NCBI RefSeq assembly: GCF_022419185.1
Contig: NZ_JAJOZK010000004.1
Span: forward strand, 124,001 to 188,000
Direction of reading: 5' to 3'
Length of the DNA: 64,000 bases
Source: Thermomonas flagellata
GTDB taxonomy: Bacteria > Pseudomonadota > Gammaproteobacteria > Xanthomonadales > Xanthomonadaceae
In this document: positions 10,713 to 19,373 of the stretch, piece by piece
Layout: each line of letters begins with the position of its first letter
Position numbering within the stretch: position 1 is the first letter of the stretch
Position numbers and translations under genes: made by a program
The notes under the pieces: model-generated
What the model was told of the DNA's origin: nothing
The model's database searches: none
What the model saw: only the letters and a program-made list of their open reading frames with translations

Positions 10713-12434
10713 TCAGTCCTTGGTGACGCGGTTGATCTCGGCCAGGCTGGTGATCCCCTGTTTCACCTTGTCCAACGCGGAACGCCGCAGGTCGCGGACC
10801 CCGCTGTCCAGCGCCGCCTGGCCGATCTGCTGCACATTACCACCGGCCAGCACGATGCGCTGGATCTCCTCGGTCATCGGCATCACCTGGTAGATGCCGA
10901 CCCGCCCCTTGTAGCCGTCGGTGCAGTCGGGGCAGCCGACCGGCTCGTACACCGTGATCCCGGCATGCACCTCGTCCGGGGTGAAGCCCTCCGCCAGCAG
11001 CGCGTGCTCGGGCAGGTGCACCGCGCGCTTGCAGTCGTGCAGGCGGCGCGCCAGCCGCTGCGCGATCACCAGCGTCACCGAGCTGGTGATGTTGTACGGG
11101 GCGATGCCCATGTTCATCAGGCGCGCGATGGTCTGCGGGGCGTCGTTGGTGTGCAGGGTGGACAGCACCATGTGGCCGGTCTGCGCGGCCTTCACGGCGA
11201 TTTCGGCGGTCTCCAGGTCGCGGATCTCGCCGACCATGATCACGTCCGGGTCCTGGCGCAGGAAGCTGCGCAGCGCGGCGGCGAAGGTCATGCCGCGCTT
11301 GGCGTTCTGCTGCACCTGATTGACGCCCGGCAGGCGGATCTCGACCGGGTCCTCGACCGTGCTGATGTTGCGGGTCTCGTCGTTGAGGATGCCGAGCGCG
11401 GTGTACAGGCTCACGGTCTTGCCCGAGCCGGTCGGGCCGGTGACCAACACCATGCCGTAGGGCTTGTGGATGGCCTCCAGGAACAGCCGCTGCTGCTCCG
11501 GCTCGTAGCCGAGCTTGTCGATGCCGAGCTTGGCCGCGCTGGCGTCCAGCACGCGCAGCACCACCTTCTCGCCGAACAGGGTCGGCAGGGTGCTCACGCG
11601 GAAGTCGATCTGCTTGGACTTGGACAGGTTGAGCTTGATGCGGCCGTCCTGCGGGACGCGCTTCTCGGCGATGTCCAGCTGTGCCATCACCTTCAGGCGC
11701 GCGGCGATGCGCGCGTTCAGCTTGACCGGGGCCTTTTTGGTGGTCTTGAGGATGCCGTCGATGCGGTAACGCACCCGGTACTCGGTCTCGTAGGGCTCGA
11801 AGTGGATGTCCGAGGCGCCCTTGCGAATCGCGTCCACCAGCACCTTGTTGACGAACTTGACCATCGGGGTGTCTTCGCCCTTGGCGTCCACCCCGGCGTC
11901 GCCGCCGAACTCGTCCTCGCCGCCGCTGACTTCCAGCCCTTCCAGCCCCTCGGCGTCGGCGAGGTCGTCGGCCAGCGCCTCGGCCGCTTCCTGCCACTGG
12001 TCGAGGCAGCGGCGGATGCGCTCGGCATCGACCAGGATGGGTTCCACCGCGAGGTTGGTGTGGAACTTGATCTCCTCCAGCGCGCGGTTGTCGGTCGGAT
12101 CGGCGGTGCCGATGAACAGGCGGTTGCCGCGCCGGAACAGCGGCAGCACGTTGTGCTTGCGCAGCAGGTCCTCCTTGACCAGGGCCATCGCGGTCTGCGC
12201 CGGGTCGATCTCGAGCGCATCCACCAGCGGCATCCCGAACTCGACCGCATTGGCCGCGGCCAGCGCCGCCGGCGGCACCAGCCGGCGCTCGGCGAGGTAT
12301 TGCGCCAGCGGGGTCTTCTCCGCCATCGCCGCGTCCATCGCACGGCGCGCGGCGGCCTCGTCCAGCGCGCCGTCCAGCACCAGGCGGCGGGCGATGCCGG
12401 TGATGCCCATGAGGTTGGGTGCAGTGGCTGCCAT
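10713..12434 (-). CDS. pilB: Type IV pilus assembly ATPase PilB
   Basis: Cytoplasmic hexameric ATPase powering pilus extension. The 573-residue protein has an N-terminal MshEN/GspE-N domain, the Walker A GPTGSGKTVSLY, Asp box (VEDPVEIRLPGVNQVQ), Walker B (DPDVIMVGEIRDLETAEIA), His box (GHMVLSTLHTNDA) and the zinc-binding Cys region (VGCPDCTDGYKG). The start MAATAPNLMG is preferred because GGGGAGG lies about nine bases upstream; the frame remains open well beyond it. The gene follows the sugar island on the same strand with a 76-bp gap, so it may have its own promoter or read through from the island. Confidence 0.96.
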   Translation of the reverse strand: MAATAPNLMGITGIARRLVLDGALDEAAARRAMDAAMAEKTPLAQYLAERRLVPPAALAAANAVEFGMPLVDALEIDPAQTAMALVKEDLLRKHNVLPLFRRGNRLFIGTADPTDNRALEEIKFHTNLAVEPILVDAERIRRCLDQWQEAAEALADDLADAEGLEGLEVSGGEDEFGGDAGVDAKGEDTPMVKFVNKVLVDAIRKGASDIHFEPYETEYRVRYRIDGILKTTKKAPVKLNARIAARLKVMAQLDIAEKRVPQDGRIKLNLSKSKQIDFRVSTLPTLFGEKVVLRVLDASAAKLGIDKLGYEPEQQRLFLEAIHKPYGMVLVTGPTGSGKTVSLYTALGILNDETRNISTVEDPVEIRLPGVNQVQQNAKRGMTFAAALRSFLRQDPDVIMVGEIRDLETAEIAVKAAQTGHMVLSTLHTNDAPQTIARLMNMGIAPYNITSSVTLVIAQRLARRLHDCKRAVHLPEHALLAEGFTPDEVHAGITVYEPVGCPDCTDGYKGRVGIYQVMPMTEEIQRIVLAGGNVQQIGQAALDSGVRDLRRSALDKVKQGITSLAEINRVTKD

Positions 12435-12510
12435 GGTCGTCGACCTCCCCGGATGCCGAGACTTTAGCGTAACGCCTTGATCCTGCGCAGGTGCAGGCGC
12501 GCGATGGACG

Positions 12511-14436
12511 TCACGGAACCCCTCTGGGCGGGACGGCCGGGGTCGCGGCGAGGATATCCCGGCAGGCATACAGCCAGAACGTCCGCACCGGCGGGGTGGC
12601 GAGTGGGTCGCGGAACGACCAGGCCCCGCGGGCAGGCTGCGGCTGCCGGTACGGCAGGACCAGGTAATCGGGGGGCGGGCTGTCTGCGGACGGGGCACAG
12701 GCCTGCCGCATGGCGGCGTCGGAGATTTGGCATGGGGCAGGCGGCGAAGAATCGGCCGAGGACGCGGCAGCCAGCATGCAGCGGTCGGCCTCCTCGCGCA
12801 GCGGGCGCATCCGATCCATGCGTGCCCGTGCATCCTGCGCCGCCCCCGGGCTGAAGACCAGGCCGCTCAACTGTTGGGGGCTGTAGTAATCGGCGCGGTT
12901 GATGACCAGCCAGTTGGCCACCGAGCTGGCCTGCTCCCAATAGACCTGCGCCGATTCCGGCAGCACCGGGCCGAACAGTTCTGGCTGGAAGGAATGGGCC
13001 TCCAAGGCTCGGTGCAGCGCGGGGCGGGAGTCCCATCGCAGTCCGGCGTAGGCCGCGAACGGCAGCAGCAAAACCAGAAGCGCGGAGTGCACGACCCGGC
13101 CGGACCGCCGCCAGAGGGCACCCAAGCCGAGCACCACTGCCAAGGTCACGGCCGGGAAGGTGAACAGGGCGCGATCGAACGGGAAGGCCAGCAGTTGGAA
13201 CCGGGCCAGGCGGAATGCCTCCCGGATCTGGCCGAGGTAATCGAAGAAGACGAGGAGCACGGCCAGCGCTGCCGCACCGCCGAGCAGGACGCGCATGACG
13301 GGCCGCAGCCGAGGTTGCAGCCGTGGCCACCCAGCATAGACCAGCGCGACCGGCACCCAGGACCAGCCGGGCACGCCATAGGCCAGCGTGAGTGCCAGGG
13401 CGAGCAGGCCCAGGCGTGGCCAGTCACGGGCTGCGGTGTCGCGTTGCAGCAGTACGCCGATCCAGGCCATGGCAAACCAGTGCGCCAGCCAGTGCACACG
13501 CCAGAATTGCAGGCCGGCTGGCAGCGCCAGCCGCAGGACGTCGACCAGCACGAGATTTGCCAGCAGGGCCAATCCCAGGCCCAGGAGGGCCCCCATGCTC
13601 CAGCGCCGCGCATCCCCGGCGAACTGCCGCGCGGCATAGAGCAGTACCGCTGCATCGAAGCCCACGGCCTGCAGGTCGGCCGTGCGCCAGCGGTCGAGGA
13701 ACAGTTGCCCGGTCACTTCGTGTGCCAGTTGCTGCATGGCGGGATCCATGCGTAAGAACAGGCCGCTGAAGGGCCGGACGCCCACCAGCCCGAGCGCAGC
13801 GAGAATCGGCAATGCCCATAGCACATGCAGCCAACGCCGATCCCCCAGCAGCAGCCAGAGCCAGGCAATCAATACGGCGGCCAGGGCCTGCAGCGGGTGC
13901 AGCAGTGCCGCCAGCAGCAGGCAAGCGGCGGCGCGCGCCCAGTGGCGTCGCGTCAAGAGTGCGATCGCCAGCAGGCACAGTGGCTCGGCGTACAGGCGCG
14001 GCGTGAAGTAGGGCTCGGCGTAGCCGAAGATGCGGTAGGCGCCATAGGCAGTCGGCAGGCACAGCAGCGCCATCCACGGCAGCCAGCGCTGGCCCGATGG
14101 CAGCAGGCTGCGCAGCGCATACCAGCTGGCGGCGGCGAAGAACAGCAGCCCTACCGCCGTGCCCCACAGGAACAGGGCGCCGGCATCGATCCGATCCAGC
14201 GCCCACGCCACAAGATGCGGGAACAGGGTGTATTGGCCCTGGCTGCCATGCACGAAGAACAGGTCGCGGTCGAGGATGCCGGGCAGGCGTAGGCGCAACG
14301 CCTCACCCAGGTACAGCACGGCATCGTGGTCGATCCCGAAATACCCCTGGACCATGAACAGCAGGGTGAGACCCAGCAATGCGGCGGCGGCCACGGTCAA
14401 TGGATCGGGAGCGTGGCGAATGGTCGGGGCGTTCAT
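12511..14436 (-). CDS. Polytopic GT-C-like membrane protein A (tandem paralogue)
   Basis: I do not recognise a named family member. The 641-residue protein has roughly a dozen hydrophobic segments. It starts with a short cytoplasmic tail, a first TM helix and a conserved loop with GIDHDAVLYLGEALR and DRDLFFVHGSQGQYTLFP. Acidic residues in the first periplasmic loop are typical of lipid-dependent GT-C glycosyltransferases, so transfer of a sugar from a polyprenyl carrier is plausible. The C-terminal 180 residues form a soluble domain with several cysteines, ending in YLVLPYRQPQPARG and FWLYACRDI. It is clearly paralogous to the gene just upstream: same order of motifs, nearly the same length. 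The two overlap in ATGA. It is the last island gene before pilB. Confidence 0.75.
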   Translation of the reverse strand: MNAPTIRHAPDPLTVAAAALLGLTLLFMVQGYFGIDHDAVLYLGEALRLRLPGILDRDLFFVHGSQGQYTLFPHLVAWALDRIDAGALFLWGTAVGLLFFAAASWYALRSLLPSGQRWLPWMALLCLPTAYGAYRIFGYAEPYFTPRLYAEPLCLLAIALLTRRHWARAAACLLLAALLHPLQALAAVLIAWLWLLLGDRRWLHVLWALPILAALGLVGVRPFSGLFLRMDPAMQQLAHEVTGQLFLDRWRTADLQAVGFDAAVLLYAARQFAGDARRWSMGALLGLGLALLANLVLVDVLRLALPAGLQFWRVHWLAHWFAMAWIGVLLQRDTAARDWPRLGLLALALTLAYGVPGWSWVPVALVYAGWPRLQPRLRPVMRVLLGGAAALAVLLVFFDYLGQIREAFRLARFQLLAFPFDRALFTFPAVTLAVVLGLGALWRRSGRVVHSALLVLLLPFAAYAGLRWDSRPALHRALEAHSFQPELFGPVLPESAQVYWEQASSVANWLVINRADYYSPQQLSGLVFSPGAAQDARARMDRMRPLREEADRCMLAAASSADSSPPAPCQISDAAMRQACAPSADSPPPDYLVLPYRQPQPARGAWSFRDPLATPPVRTFWLYACRDILAATPAVPPRGVP

Positions 14437-16352
14437 TGAGGAGTATGCCTGTCCAGATCGGCCATGATCGCCGGGCAGGCATACAGCCAGAATTCCACTG
14501 CGGTCTCACCGGTTGCCGGGTCCTTCACTTGCCAATGCCCGAGCGGGGCCTGCGCTTGCCGGTACGGCAGGATCAGGAAATCCGGCGGTGCTGGAGTACC
14601 GGGTGCGCAGGCATGGCGCAAAGTGGCTTCGCTGATCCGGCAGTGTGCGCGCTCCTGCGCCGGCACCGAACGATCCTGGCAGTACATGTCCTCCTCGATC
14701 ACCGGGCGCATCCGTTCCAGGCGCAGGCGGCCCTCGCGCGGGGTTCCGCGGTTGAACACGGAGCCCGCCAGCTGCCAGGGGCTGAAGTAGTCCGCGCGCG
14801 TCAGCGTCGTCCACACCGCGGGGTAAAGCGGCGGGGCCCAGAACACTTGGGCGTGATGGGGCAGTGCTGTACCGAACAGGGCGGGGGCGGAGGCGTTCGC
14901 TTCCAGTGCGCGCGCGACCGGCGAGCGCGCGTCCCAGCGCCACAGGCCAGCCGCGAGCAGCAGCAGCGCCAATCCTGCCAGTAGCAGGTGTACGAAGCGG
15001 CTGGGGGTGGTCTGCCACAGCCACACGCCGAACAGGGGCAGGCCGAGTGCGAGCAATGGATAGGCCAGCAGGCGGCGGTCGAAGGCGTACCACTCCAGTT
15101 GGAAGTGCGCGATGCGGAATGGCAGCCATTCTTCTGCGATGTAGGCGGCCAGCAGGCCGAGCTGAGCGACCCAGGCCAGCATCCCTAGCGCGCGCCGGAA
15201 GCCGGGGCTCATGTGCGTGGAAAGCCATGGCCACACGGCATAAACGGCCAGGACCGGAATCCAGGCCCACAGGAAGCCGCTAGCCGCCATCGCCGCGGCC
15301 AGCGCCAGGATCGAAGCCCGCTCCCACTGGCGCGTGGACAGGTCGCGGTAGAGCAAAACGCCAACGGCCCCGTTGGTCAGCACCTGCCCCACCCACTGCA
15401 CCCGCCAGAGCTGCAGCGCGGTTGGCAACGCCAGTTGCAGCCAGTCTGCGAGTGCGAGGCTGGCACCCAGTCCGATCGCGATCGCCAGCAGGCCGGCACG
15501 GAACCCGCTGGCGATGCGGGGCTGCGCTCGCCAGTACACGACTGCCAGCGCGAGCATCGCGATCTCGAAGCCCAGCGCCGCCCAGTCCTGCGGGGTCCGC
15601 AGCGTGAGGTAAAGCTGGGGGGTGAAGTCGCTCAGGTCCTGGTGCCAGGCCGGATCGATCGCCCGGTACAGGCCGTCGAACGGCCGGATCCCGGTGAATC
15701 CGAGCAGCAGGATCGGCAGCCCGAGCCAGGCGAGGTGCAGCCAGCGGCGATCCTGCTGCACCAGCCACAGCCAGCCGAACAATGCACCCGCGATGGCCTG
15801 CAGCGGATGCAGCGTGGCCGCCAGCAGCACGCAGAGCCCCGCCAGCAGCACGCGGTTCCGGACCAGCCAGCCGAATGCAAACAGGCTTAGCGCCTCGGCC
15901 CATGGGCGCGAGGTCAGGAAGGGCTCCGCATAGCTGAAGACCCGGACCGTGCCGTAGGCGCTTGGCAGGCAGAGCACGGCCAGCCAGGCCCAATAGGCGC
16001 TTCCGCGCGGCAGCCAGCGGCCGAGCCAGAACCAGGCGGCGGCGGCGAAGGCAAGCAGGCCGAGCAGGCTGCCCGCCATGAAGATCGCCGGGAGGCTGGC
16101 CCAGGCATGCAGCCGCGCGACCAGTTCCGGCAGCAGGGTGTAGCTGTCCTGGCTGCCGTAGGCGAAGAACAAGTCGCGTCCGAAGATATCCGGATGCAGG
16201 CGATGCAGGGCCTGCCCGAGGTATAGCCCGCTGTCGTGGTTGATGCCGGGATAGCGTCGGATCAGCAGCAGCATGCCGATGCCGGTGGCGGCGGCTGCGG
16301 CGGCCTGCAACTGGCCAGGGTGCCCGGTCATGCGCGCTGCAGGCGTGGTCAT
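14433..16352 (-). CDS. Polytopic GT-C-like membrane protein B (tandem paralogue)
   Basis: Predicted inner-membrane, lipid-linked-sugar-dependent glycosyltransferase, by topology only. The 639-residue product shares with its neighbour the first-loop motif (GINHDSGLYLGQALH, GRDLFFAYGSQDSYTLLPEL), CLPSAYGTVRVFSYAEPF, HPLQAIAGALFGW, GIRPFDGLYR, LWRVQWV and the C-terminal tail (ILPYRQAQAPLGHW, FWLYACPAIM). About 12 TM helices precede a C-terminal soluble domain with cysteines. The start MTTPAARM is chosen for its AGGAA about 8 bases upstream and because it gives the same length as the paralogue; the frame runs open to 16676. A 295-bp gap, possibly holding a small ORF, separates it from the upstream gtrA-like gene. 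Confidence 0.75.
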   Translation of the reverse strand: MTTPAARMTGHPGQLQAAAAAATGIGMLLLIRRYPGINHDSGLYLGQALHRLHPDIFGRDLFFAYGSQDSYTLLPELVARLHAWASLPAIFMAGSLLGLLAFAAAAWFWLGRWLPRGSAYWAWLAVLCLPSAYGTVRVFSYAEPFLTSRPWAEALSLFAFGWLVRNRVLLAGLCVLLAATLHPLQAIAGALFGWLWLVQQDRRWLHLAWLGLPILLLGFTGIRPFDGLYRAIDPAWHQDLSDFTPQLYLTLRTPQDWAALGFEIAMLALAVVYWRAQPRIASGFRAGLLAIAIGLGASLALADWLQLALPTALQLWRVQWVGQVLTNGAVGVLLYRDLSTRQWERASILALAAAMAASGFLWAWIPVLAVYAVWPWLSTHMSPGFRRALGMLAWVAQLGLLAAYIAEEWLPFRIAHFQLEWYAFDRRLLAYPLLALGLPLFGVWLWQTTPSRFVHLLLAGLALLLLAAGLWRWDARSPVARALEANASAPALFGTALPHHAQVFWAPPLYPAVWTTLTRADYFSPWQLAGSVFNRGTPREGRLRLERMRPVIEEDMYCQDRSVPAQERAHCRISEATLRHACAPGTPAPPDFLILPYRQAQAPLGHWQVKDPATGETAVEFWLYACPAIMADLDRHTPQ

Positions 16353-16651
16353 GCGCGGTTCCTTGCCCACGGCAGAAAGCTGTCGCTGTGATCGCCGGCG
16401 CGACGGGGCCGCATGCACTGGCTGCTCTTGCTGATCGCGATGTTCTGGACTGATGCGCCAGGGACGCCGCTGCCGCCACGGGTCGCTGTCCGGGGCATGC
16501 CTGTCCCGGCGGCGCCGTGCGGTGGACGCAGGCAGGCCATCCCGAGCCGCCGGCCATCCACGGGGCGGCCTAATTCCATGTCCCGAGTGGTATGCCGGGT
16601 ATGCCGGCATGCGTGGGCCGCACAGCAGCGATCGGCAGCACCAGTGATCAT
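16349..16651 (-). CDS. Possible 100-residue ORF filling the gtrA / GT-C gap
   Basis: This ORF begins with an ATG that overlaps the stop of the upstream gtrA-like gene (ATGA) and ends in a TGA that overlaps the start of the downstream GT-C gene (ATGA). That exact fit at both ends suggests a translated or formerly translated gene in the operon. Against it, the predicted protein is rich in Arg, His, Cys and Gly, has no clear domain, signal or membrane helix, and could be random coding in GC-rich DNA or a decayed, frameshifted gene. No function is assigned. Confidence 0.25.
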   Translation of the reverse strand: MITGAADRCCAAHACRHTRHTTRDMELGRPVDGRRLGMACLRPPHGAAGTGMPRTATRGGSGVPGASVQNIAISKSSQCMRPRRAGDHSDSFLPWARNRA

Positions 16652-17187
16652 TGCTCACCTCGGTGTTCGCGGCCAACGGACTGGTGGCGCAGGAGGAAGG
16701 TGACGCGCCCGTGCAGCAGGTAGCTCAGAGGCGCATTGGCCAGGCTCAGGAGGATGCTCGCAGGGACTGGCCGAAGCCCTGCATATTCGACCAGTAGCAC
16801 CAGAGCCAGCGAGTTCATCGCCAGGCTGACCCCGGATACGCCGAAATAGCGCAGCAGGCCGCTGTGCAGGCCGACCCGGGTGGACGCGAACACCATCCGC
16901 CGCGAGGCGAGGTAGGCCACGGTGTTGATGCCGATGAAGATCGCGGCGAAGGCCAGCAGGTAGGGAATGCCCAGCAGGTCGACGGCGACGTAGAGCAGGG
17001 AGATGGAGAGCGCCGCAGACAGGCCACCGATCAGGACGAATCGCGTCAGACCGAGATGGAACAGTCCCCGCAGGTAGCCGTGGACGGATCCGGGTTGCCG
17101 CGGTGGCGATGCGATGCCGGTCGTGCGCGATGGGCGGCCATCACTTCCGGCCGGGTTGGAATGGCGCATGGGCAGATCGGGTTTCAT
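16648..17187 (-). CDS. GtrA-like membrane protein
   Basis: GtrA-family proteins are four-helix inner-membrane proteins thought to flip polyprenyl-phosphate-linked sugars. The 179-residue product has an N-terminal polar extension of about 45 residues, then four hydrophobic helices (TRFVLIGGLSAALSISLLYV, YLLAFAAIFIGINTVAYLAS, YFGVSGVSLAMNSLALVLLV, PASILLSLANAPLSYLLHGR) with the family pattern of a basic/aromatic loop (RRMVF) between helices 2 and 3. The ATG overlaps the stop of the preceding methyltransferase (ATGA), which implies translational coupling. It is one of two GtrA-like proteins in the island. Confidence 0.8.
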   Translation of the reverse strand: MKPDLPMRHSNPAGSDGRPSRTTGIASPPRQPGSVHGYLRGLFHLGLTRFVLIGGLSAALSISLLYVAVDLLGIPYLLAFAAIFIGINTVAYLASRRMVFASTRVGLHSGLLRYFGVSGVSLAMNSLALVLLVEYAGLRPVPASILLSLANAPLSYLLHGRVTFLLRHQSVGREHRGEQ

Positions 17188-17837
17188 GGGTGCGGCTGCA
17201 GGTTGCCCACGGCCCGGAACGCGAAAGCGTAGTTCGGGCGCTCGGTTGGCGCGAGCAGCGGTGCGGAGGCGTGCAGGCCGAGCCCGCGGAGCAGCCCGAC
17301 CAGATCGTCCGGAGCGATCAGTCGGACGTGGCGATCGCCGGTAATGTAACGGTCGGCATACATGCTCGCCAGCGACACCAGGTGGCCGGGTGCCACATCC
17401 TTGATGATCAAGGTCCCGCCCGGCTGCAGAAGACGCACACAGTCGTGCAGGAATGTGGTTCTCGCATCGGCCGGGACATGATGGACGACGTCGCTGACGA
17501 GGACGCAGGCGGCCGGCGCACCGCCCTGGGCCAGGTAGTCCTGGATGCTGGTGCCGGCGCGGATTTCCACGCGCGGTGCGATCTCGGGAGCCAAGAATTT
17601 GCCGACCTCGGTCTTGAGATCGAGCATGGTGGCGGTCAAGTCCGGGCGCACGCGGAGGATGGCATCGAGCACCGCACCATCGCCGCCGCCGACGTCAATC
17701 AGATGGCAGTCGGAAGAGATTGCGGCCTGCAGCTGTTGCGCGCACCGACCCACGTTCATGAACAGGGCGCGATAGGCATCGCAAAGTGGCCGCTCGAGGG
17801 GGCCGGCGAGCCCGCGGATGAAAGAGCCGACTGTCAT
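17184..17837 (-). CDS. Class I SAM-dependent methyltransferase
   Basis: A 217-residue Rossmann-fold methyltransferase. Motif I is CHLIDVGGGDGAVLDAIL near residue 48; later motifs are ATMLDLK (acidic residue that binds the SAM ribose), LVSDVVHHVPAD and LQPGGTLIIKDV. The substrate is unknown; from its place among sugar genes, methylation of a sugar or lipid-linked glycan is a reasonable guess, not a demonstration. The start MTVGSFIRG is chosen because AGGAC precedes it and it leaves an 8-bp gap to the upstream methyltransferase; the frame is open further upstream inside that gene. The stop overlaps the gtrA-like start. Confidence 0.8.
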   Translation of the reverse strand: MTVGSFIRGLAGPLERPLCDAYRALFMNVGRCAQQLQAAISSDCHLIDVGGGDGAVLDAILRVRPDLTATMLDLKTEVGKFLAPEIAPRVEIRAGTSIQDYLAQGGAPAACVLVSDVVHHVPADARTTFLHDCVRLLQPGGTLIIKDVAPGHLVSLASMYADRYITGDRHVRLIAPDDLVGLLRGLGLHASAPLLAPTERPNYAFAFRAVGNLQPHP

Positions 17838-17845
17838 GCGGTGTC

Positions 17846-18580
17846 CTAGACGTGGATGTCGACGATGTAACCGAAGCCCAGTGCAGGGACGATCCGCTCG
17901 AGTCCGCGGAGCGTTTTTTCGGCGATGATCGCGACCTGCCGTAATGGCGGTCGGCTGCGCAGGATCATTTCGGTGGCGAAGAACTGGTAGGGCAGGATCG
18001 TCCAGCCGGCAAAGCCGGCACGCACGCACAGCGTGTTCAATGTCTTGAAGGTGAAGACCTGCAAATGATCAGGATGCTGCACCTCGCGGCGCAGGATGCC
18101 GAGCAGGCAGTTCGGCAGACTGCAGCCGTTCGGCGTGGAGAGGATGAGGGATTTGCCGGGGTAATGGCGCTTGATCGACGTCAGGAACGCCAGCGGGCTA
18201 GGCAGGTGCTCGATGAACTCCCCGGCGACGATCACCTCCGGCGTGAATCCACCGGTTGCTGCCGGGCTGGGATCACTCGCGTCCGCACGGAGGATCCTTG
18301 CGTTGTCCGCGGTGCGTAGGCCGTCACTGGGCAGGCTTTCCGACAGGTCGAGCCCGAGCACTTCGGTGGCAACCGTGGCGATCCGCCCGTGTAGCCAGTG
18401 CTGGGTGTCGCGCTTGATCAGCGCGGTTTCGTCCAGGCAACCCAGGTCGAGTACGCGCCGCCCGCGGCAGCGCTCGGCGATATAAGCGATGCGATCCACG
18501 GGCGCGCGCACGGGCAGGCGCTCGAAATGGGTATAGCGCAATGTCCTGCTGTCCATCGGGCGGGCCTCGGCGTACGCCAT
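17846..18580 (-). CDS. Class I SAM-dependent methyltransferase (UbiG/Ubie-like)
   Basis: The 244-residue product has motif I in GRRVLDLGCLDETALI near residue 41, a ribose-binding acidic loop in VLGLDLSES, the motif VIVAGEFIEHLPSPLAFL (GEFIEHL is common in sugar and polysaccharide methyltransferases) and SLILSTPNG. A C-terminal extension of about 80 residues is hydrophobic in parts. It is unrelated in detail to the next methyltransferase, so the two probably modify different positions. Starts at 18580 or the later MDSRTLR are possible; the first lies one base beyond the stop of the preceding glycosyltransferase gene. Substrate not predictable. Confidence 0.8.
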   Translation of the reverse strand: MAYAEARPMDSRTLRYTHFERLPVRAPVDRIAYIAERCRGRRVLDLGCLDETALIKRDTQHWLHGRIATVATEVLGLDLSESLPSDGLRTADNARILRADASDPSPAATGGFTPEVIVAGEFIEHLPSPLAFLTSIKRHYPGKSLILSTPNGCSLPNCLLGILRREVQHPDHLQVFTFKTLNTLCVRAGFAGWTILPYQFFATEMILRSRPPLRQVAIIAEKTLRGLERIVPALGFGYIVDIHV

Positions 18581-18581
18581 G

Positions 18582-19373
18582 TCATTTCGAATAGGCTGGA
18601 TAACTGAAACGGTACAGCCCCATCAGCGCCCGGGCGACCGGTTTCGGCCATAGCTGCTCGAAGACAAGACGGTCCTCCCGTTCGCGAGCACCGTCCTGGA
18701 TGCAGTGCTGGGTTTCGCTGGCGGCATGCACCCGCCGCAATAGTAGATGCTTGCGAATCCTGAGCAGGGGGTGCTGCCTTGCAAGTTCGATCCAAGCCAG
18801 CCAGTCCATGTTGGTGCGCAGGTCCCGGCGGAAGCGGAAGTCCGGTGCGACTGCGCGGTTGAAGGTGACCGCGGCGCATAGGATGGGGTTACCGAATCCC
18901 AAGAGCAGGCGCCGGCGCAGGGCCCCATCGATCCGATCGCTGCCCAGGCTGGCGGCGCCCACCAGCGCCGACTTCACCCACTGGTTCAGCCGCCCGCGGC
19001 GCGGGCGGCCGTCTGCGAAGATTTCCCGTGCATCGCCGAAGGACAGCGCCACATCCGGATGCCGTGCATGGGCGGCGATTACCGCTGCCGCGAATTCCGG
19101 CAGGTACACGTCATCCTGGTGGACGATGGTCACCAGCGCGCAATCGGTGGCGGTCAGCGCGGCGTTCCAGTCGGCACCGATCCCGCCGCGATCGGCATGT
19201 ACGTGTAGCGCGGCCCCATGGCGGGCGGCGAGTTGGTGCAGGCCTGCGAACGGCGTTGAGGTGCTGATGACGAGCGGGGAGCGGACCTGCTGTGCATCCA
19301 GCGAGCGCAGGCAGTCCTCGAGGTGGGGCGAATGCCCATAGGCGGCGACGACGAAGGCATGCCGCAGCGACAT
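18582..19373 (-). CDS. Family 2 glycosyltransferase
   Basis: A 263-residue GT-A-fold glycosyltransferase. It opens with HAFVVAAYGHSPHLEDCLRSLDAQ, the nucleotide-binding strand-loop typical of GT2 enzymes, followed by GGIGADWNAAL and the metal-binding VTIVHQDDVYLPEFA near residue 90. It lacks obvious membrane helices, so it probably acts at the cytoplasmic face on a lipid-linked acceptor. The start MSLRHAFV overlaps the stop of the preceding GtrB-like gene (TGATG); longer in-frame starts have non-coding composition. Donor and acceptor sugars cannot be read from the sequence. Confidence 0.82.
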   Translation of the reverse strand: MSLRHAFVVAAYGHSPHLEDCLRSLDAQQVRSPLVISTSTPFAGLHQLAARHGAALHVHADRGGIGADWNAALTATDCALVTIVHQDDVYLPEFAAAVIAAHARHPDVALSFGDAREIFADGRPRRGRLNQWVKSALVGAASLGSDRIDGALRRRLLLGFGNPILCAAVTFNRAVAPDFRFRRDLRTNMDWLAWIELARQHPLLRIRKHLLLRRVHAASETQHCIQDGAREREDRLVFEQLWPKPVARALMGLYRFSYPAYSK

